Source: Dehalococcoidia bacterium (GTDB taxonomy: Bacteria; Chloroflexota; Dehalococcoidia; GIF9; AB-539-J10). Taken from it: a DNA stretch of 8,632 nt. Shown here piece after piece: positions 5,637 to 8,632 of the stretch. The position numbers and the translations under genes are program-made. The stretch is from contig JAUWOB010000032.1 in the NCBI GenBank assembly GCA_030612345.1, positions 1 to 8,632 on the forward strand. Reading direction: 5' to 3'. Each line of letters starts with the position of its first letter. Position 1 is the stretch's first letter. The notes beneath the pieces were generated by a model. It saw only the letters and a list, made by a program, of their open reading frames with translations, was not told where the DNA came from and made no database searches.

Positions 5637-6772
5637 TTCAGAGCTTCCCGCGATATCTCTAAGCGGATGTTTCTGCCCTTCAGATGATCTATAACGTAGT
5701 TAAATCTGCTTTGCTCCATGCCGATCAACTCGGGAGGCACTATGCCGACCTCTTTGATGCCGCCCTCCAAAACCAGGTTGGCTACAGCCGTGCAGGTAAA
5801 ACCGGTGGTCCGCGCCATAGATGACAGGCCTGTGAGCTTATCGAATTGGTCACGCAAATCATACGTGTATCTCACCGCTTCACCATTCTCCCTACCCTCA
5901 ATAACGATCTTCATTAAGGTGTATTCTTCCTCGTTCTCCGCCAGTTGCCAGTGGGGGAACAGCAACCGCGAAGTCATCTCTCGGGGAGCTATCTTCTGCC
6001 CGTTCACATCTATTGGTTCGCTACTGAAGAAGCCGGTTTCCCGCAGTACTTTAATATATTCACTATGCCCGGGGTAGCGAAGGGTCTTCTCCTTCATGTT
6101 CGGTATCCGGACTGTTTTCAGCAGGGTTCTTAACCCGTCAGTGTTGAAGGCCTCAAGGGTGCCCACACCATCGAAGTCAAGATACTCCAGGTCGGAAAGC
6201 GCCGGTTTGACGACTATCTGGCCGTTTTCGACTAATCGCGCCGGGCGGGTATACTCCTCAATGACGTCCGCTGGCGAAAAGGGTGCCTTATACTGGTATG
6301 GCCATGTACGGATTCTGGGCAGGCCTCCGACATAACAGGCGAAATGGCTGACCTGCATTTGCCGGTAGCGGTTTCCCACTATCATGTTGCTGAGCCCGGG
6401 CGCGACCCCGCAATCTACAATAGCCGCTACTCCTTCATTCCTGGCCAGCTCATCAAGTTCGAAGGGGTCTTCAGAGAAGAAGGAGATGTCGACAATCCTC
6501 TTGCCGCATCGGATAACACTCCTCAGGACGTCGAACCCGAGATAACCCGGCAGGGCGTTGACAACCAGGTCGGCATCATTGATCAACGTGGCCAGAACGC
6601 CCCGATTCGCCGCATCTGCATTGATGATCTCAACTCTGGCACCTTTCAGTTGTTCCAAAGCACTGTGGTCTGTGTCCATCACCCTAACTTCATGCCGCTG
6701 AGCAAGGTCTAATGCTACGGCCTTGCCCACCCTGCCGAAACCAAGGACTACCACTTTCTTAGGGGTCTTCAT
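5633..6772 (-). CDS. Saccharopine dehydrogenase family protein, lysine 6-dehydrogenase-like
   Basis: A 379-residue NAD(P)-dependent oxidoreductase. The N-terminal Rossmann fold begins VVVLGFGRVGKAVA with GFGRVG at 11-16, and an acidic residue after the second strand (VMDTD, 31-35) that favours NAD. Further family marks are VVNALPGYLGF (70-80), VDCGVAPGLSN (119-129), YVGGLP (147-152), LRYPGH (231-236) and MARTTGFTCTAVA (319-331). Length, order of motifs and the C-terminal GIVPPE segment match bacterial L-lysine 6-dehydrogenases, which oxidatively deaminate the epsilon-amino group of lysine to allysine, more closely than true saccharopine dehydrogenases or carboxynorspermidine enzymes. The metallopeptidase gene ends 9 nt upstream and no strong ribosome binding site precedes the ATG, so translation is probably coupled to it. 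The family is firm; lysine as substrate is inferred from remembered similarity, and another amine or amino acid is possible. Confidence 0.85.
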   Translation of the reverse strand: MKTPKKVVVLGFGRVGKAVALDLAQRHEVRVMDTDHSALEQLKGARVEIINADAANRGVLATLINDADLVVNALPGYLGFDVLRSVIRCGKRIVDISFFSEDPFELDELARNEGVAAIVDCGVAPGLSNMIVGNRYRQMQVSHFACYVGGLPRIRTWPYQYKAPFSPADVIEEYTRPARLVENGQIVVKPALSDLEYLDFDGVGTLEAFNTDGLRTLLKTVRIPNMKEKTLRYPGHSEYIKVLRETGFFSSEPIDVNGQKIAPREMTSRLLFPHWQLAENEEEYTLMKIVIEGRENGEAVRYTYDLRDQFDKLTGLSSMARTTGFTCTAVANLVLEGGIKEVGIVPPELIGMEQSRFNYVIDHLKGRNIRLEISREALN

Positions 6773-6781
6773 ACTGAACTA

Positions 6782-7159
6782 TCATCCCAGTTGAGCTTCG
6801 TCCAGCCCGAAGTAGTGACCCACCTCGTGCAACACGGTAAGACGGACCTCATCCTCAATCTCCTTCTCGGTACGACAGGCACGCTCAATGGGGCCTTTGA
6901 AGATGGTGATCTGATCGGGCAGCAAAGTATCTTCCAACGAGCGATCAATCAGCGGTATGCCCTCATAGAGACCCATGGTGTCAGGCATATCCTCCGCAGG
7001 CTCGTCCTCGATAAGCACCGCCACATTCTCCAGCCGGCTCCGGAATTGCTCAGGCAGGCCTGCCAGCGCTCTTGTCACCAGGCGCTCGAACCTGCCACGG
7101 GACAGGCTAGTCTGTCTTGATTTGCCGGGTCTGTTTCCCTTGTTCTCAGAACACAACAT
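6782..7159 (-). CDS. Small zincin-type metallopeptidase family protein
   Basis: A 125-residue protein of the Zincin_1 (PF06262, metallopeptidase family) type, small soluble predicted zinc proteases widespread in bacteria with no settled physiological substrate. The signature HEVGHYFGLDE at 111-121 provides HExxH (His111, Glu112, His115) followed by GxxD (Gly118, Asp120), the expected third zinc-ligand region, and lies near the C-terminus as is normal in this family. Upstream, FERLVTRALAGLPEQF (24-39), the acidic stretch IEDEPAED, and LPDQITIFKGPIE (80-92) match the family's usual strand order. No signal peptide or membrane segment is seen, so it should be cytoplasmic. The first 20 residues are basic and poorly conserved; AGGGAGG ends only 3 nt before the ATG, so a TTG one codon later is an alternative start. 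It probably shares a transcript with the dehydrogenase gene 9 nt downstream. Its own promoter is likely the TATAAT at 7194-7199. Confidence 0.88.
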   Translation of the reverse strand: MLCSENKGNRPGKSRQTSLSRGRFERLVTRALAGLPEQFRSRLENVAVLIEDEPAEDMPDTMGLYEGIPLIDRSLEDTLLPDQITIFKGPIERACRTEKEIEDEVRLTVLHEVGHYFGLDEAQLG

Positions 7160-7193
7160 TGGCCTCCCTGTTGTGAGGAACTACCTGTGAGCG

Positions 7194-7199
7194 ATTATA
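7194..7199 (-). promoter_or_regulatory. Candidate -10 box for the metallopeptidase-dehydrogenase operon
   Basis: A perfect TATAAT lies on the minus strand at 7199-7194. Transcription would start near 7187, giving a leader of about 27 nt before the ATG at 7159. No good -35 box is found 16-19 nt upstream, so it may need an activator or be a chance match. The repeat CTCACA occurs twice just downstream on the minus strand (7191-7186 and 7177-7172), which could be an operator. Confidence 0.4.
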
Positions 7200-7291
7200 C
7201 TACAATTGCCTGGAGAGGAGACTTGCGTCGAGCAGGACAGATTCCGGTCACAATAATGCGTTTGGCTATGATTCGAAGGAGGCAGGACCGG

Positions 7292-8632
7292 TTAAGATCC
7301 ATCCTGTCTTTCATGGCTGCAGAACCTGATGATCTCGGCAAAATTGTTGATCCTGGTCAGGTTGGTGCTTTCCGCAAAGCCATCATAGGTGAGGTTAATC
7401 CAGGGCTTGTGATACAGGGCACTGAACCTTTCCGACATGGCGGCCACAATCCCGCCGGGCATACAGCCATGGGGCATTACCGATATCACACCGGCAAACT
7501 TGGGATTCTCCATCCATTCGATTCCGCTGCCGATACTGAGGACTGCCTCGCTTCCGCATTTTGGGGAAAGCCACTGGCTTGTGCACTTAAGCAACTCCCT
7601 TGTTGAGGCCTCCCTCTCATCAACCGCGACCAGGTCGGAGAAATGCTTAATTACACTGTGCTCGTCGTGCTCCCAGACACGCGTTATTGTGTAGCTAATG
7701 AGCGCCTTCAGGAATTTGCGGTCCCTGATAGCATCCTCCACGTGCCGGAAGAAGATATAATTCATCCATTCGCCCATAGAAGAAACGACGACCTCTAGCC
7801 CGGCCTTCTCGCACTCCTTGACCAGATCCTGGTTGCTGAATCTGTTGGAGCGCAGAAAGATCTCGCCGTTAATGCCCACCAGGGGCCTGCGGGGCAGTTC
7901 AGGGTCCCTGATCGACCTGAAATCAGAAGCTGCCTGGCGAAGGACGTCATCGAAGCCTTCTTTCTTGCGAACGCGACCGACAATTCTGCTCAGGTAGTGG
8001 TCAAACAGCCCGTCTGCCAAGCCCGGCTGTCTTTCATAGGGGCGGGTGCCCCATAGCAACCTCTGGAGATAGTCGATAGCGACGCTGCCCTTCCAGGCGA
8101 GGCGGGCGAAACGGGGACTGATTTCTGTATCCCGATAGGCATTGTTGGATATCGTGGTCCGGATGGGCAGATCAATGCCCACCTCCCGCAGTATCCTGAT
8201 TTGTTCCAGGGCGTATTTGCCGAAGCGGCAGGGACCATATGCCCCGGCCATAACTGCTTCCACTTTCTTCAGGTCGGTGCCGTCTTCGTAACAGAACCTC
8301 AGAAAGTCGCCCAGGGTTACCCGATAGGGCAAACACTCCGTGCCGGCTGTCACCTTATCGGCATAGAATAGATTACGTTCGTTGGCCTCGGGCAGCACAA
8401 CTGCTCTGAAGCCGCTGCCCTCTAAGATCGCACCTACCCGCTCGATGTGCGGCGCCATCCTGGGAATAATGCACGTCTTCTCGGTATCGATGACGGGCGG
8501 GAATGCTCTCCGATAGATATCCTTGCGCGGCCGTTCATGCTTCTCGGCAGATCGGGCAAACCCTCTAATGGTGTCCACAAAGGCCTCGAGGCGGGTAACT
8601 ATACCGGCCTCGGCAGCATGCTCGTCTATTTC
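7292..8632 (-). CDS. 2-hydroxyacyl-CoA dehydratase activase-related protein (COG3581-like), partial
   Basis: The frame is open to the right edge, so the gene starts outside the window; the GTG at 8578 is internal, because the 18 codons before it (EIDEHAAEAGIVTRLEAF) read as family sequence. The 446 visible residues match the C-terminal module found beside or fused to BadF/HgdC-type activase ATPases, related to the iron-sulfur subunit fold of 2-hydroxyacyl-CoA dehydratases. Counting from the edge, TECLPYRVTLGDF has Cys100, GPCRFGKY has Cys135, GINGEIFLRSNRFSN lies at 253-267, and MPHGCMPGG has Cys390; these three cysteines are the likely ligands of a [4Fe-4S] cluster. The protein is soluble and cytoplasmic. 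Its usual partner, the activase, would be expected upstream, off the right side. The metallopeptidase gene follows after 132 nt with its own likely promoter. The molecular role of this family is unsettled; family membership is well supported. Confidence 0.82.
   Translation of the reverse strand, partial: EIDEHAAEAGIVTRLEAFVDTIRGFARSAEKHERPRKDIYRRAFPPVIDTEKTCIIPRMAPHIERVGAILEGSGFRAVVLPEANERNLFYADKVTAGTECLPYRVTLGDFLRFCYEDGTDLKKVEAVMAGAYGPCRFGKYALEQIRILREVGIDLPIRTTISNNAYRDTEISPRFARLAWKGSVAIDYLQRLLWGTRPYERQPGLADGLFDHYLSRIVGRVRKKEGFDDVLRQAASDFRSIRDPELPRRPLVGINGEIFLRSNRFSNQDLVKECEKAGLEVVVSSMGEWMNYIFFRHVEDAIRDRKFLKALISYTITRVWEHDEHSVIKHFSDLVAVDEREASTRELLKCTSQWLSPKCGSEAVLSIGSGIEWMENPKFAGVISVMPHGCMPGGIVAAMSERFSALYHKPWINLTYDGFAESTNLTRINNFAEIIRFCSHERQDGS

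Noticed and set aside
7244..7291. CCGGTC/GACCGG inverted repeat behind the dehydratase-activase-related gene
   Set aside because: Only 6 bp with a loop of over 35 nt; likely chance.

Overview
The window looks like chromosomal DNA from an anaerobic bacterium of moderately high GC. The gene set fits that lifestyle: an oxygen-sensitive ferredoxin-linked 2-ketoacid oxidoreductase (IorAB), a relative of the 2-hydroxyacyl-CoA dehydratase activase system, a lysine-dehydrogenase-like enzyme, a Zincin_1-type small metallopeptidase and a lipoprotein. A Chloroflexota/Dehalococcoidia-like or similar subsurface anaerobe is a reasonable guess, but this is inference from gene content; the window holds no rRNA or marker gene to settle it. 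I see no tRNA, rRNA, CRISPR array, transposase or phage gene.

Layout. Left edge (minus strand): the first codons of a probable DUF4389 membrane protein, then a strong GC hairpin, then iorB and iorA (minus strand, 4-nt overlap) as a two-gene operon with a candidate promoter around 2762-2790. A 409-nt divergent gap follows. On the plus strand there are then an uncharacterised lipoprotein (3118-3870) and, behind its own good sigma70-type promoter, an acyl-CoA-synthetase-like protein (4020-5513). A 119-nt convergent gap rich in small dyads separates this from a minus-strand group read from the right edge inward: a COG3581-type dehydratase-activase-related protein (cut by the window edge), a small HExxH metallopeptidase, and a saccharopine-dehydrogenase/lysine-6-dehydrogenase-like oxidoreductase. 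The last two are 9 nt apart and probably co-transcribed from a promoter with a perfect TATAAT box.

How they may work together. IorAB would oxidise aryl pyruvates from aromatic amino acids to aryl-acetyl-CoA with reduction of ferredoxin. A CoA ligase nearby would normally interconvert such acyl-CoAs and acids, but the one here has lost the residues expected in three ATP-handling motifs (A3, A8 and A10) while keeping the overall fold motifs (A5, A7). It is the most unusual item in the window and may be a pseudo-enzyme or a ligase of altered chemistry. The right-hand genes suggest further amino-acid or acyl-CoA metabolism, but no pathway linking all genes can be shown from this sequence alone. 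Most of the window is ordinary metabolic DNA; no clearly new multi-gene system was found.
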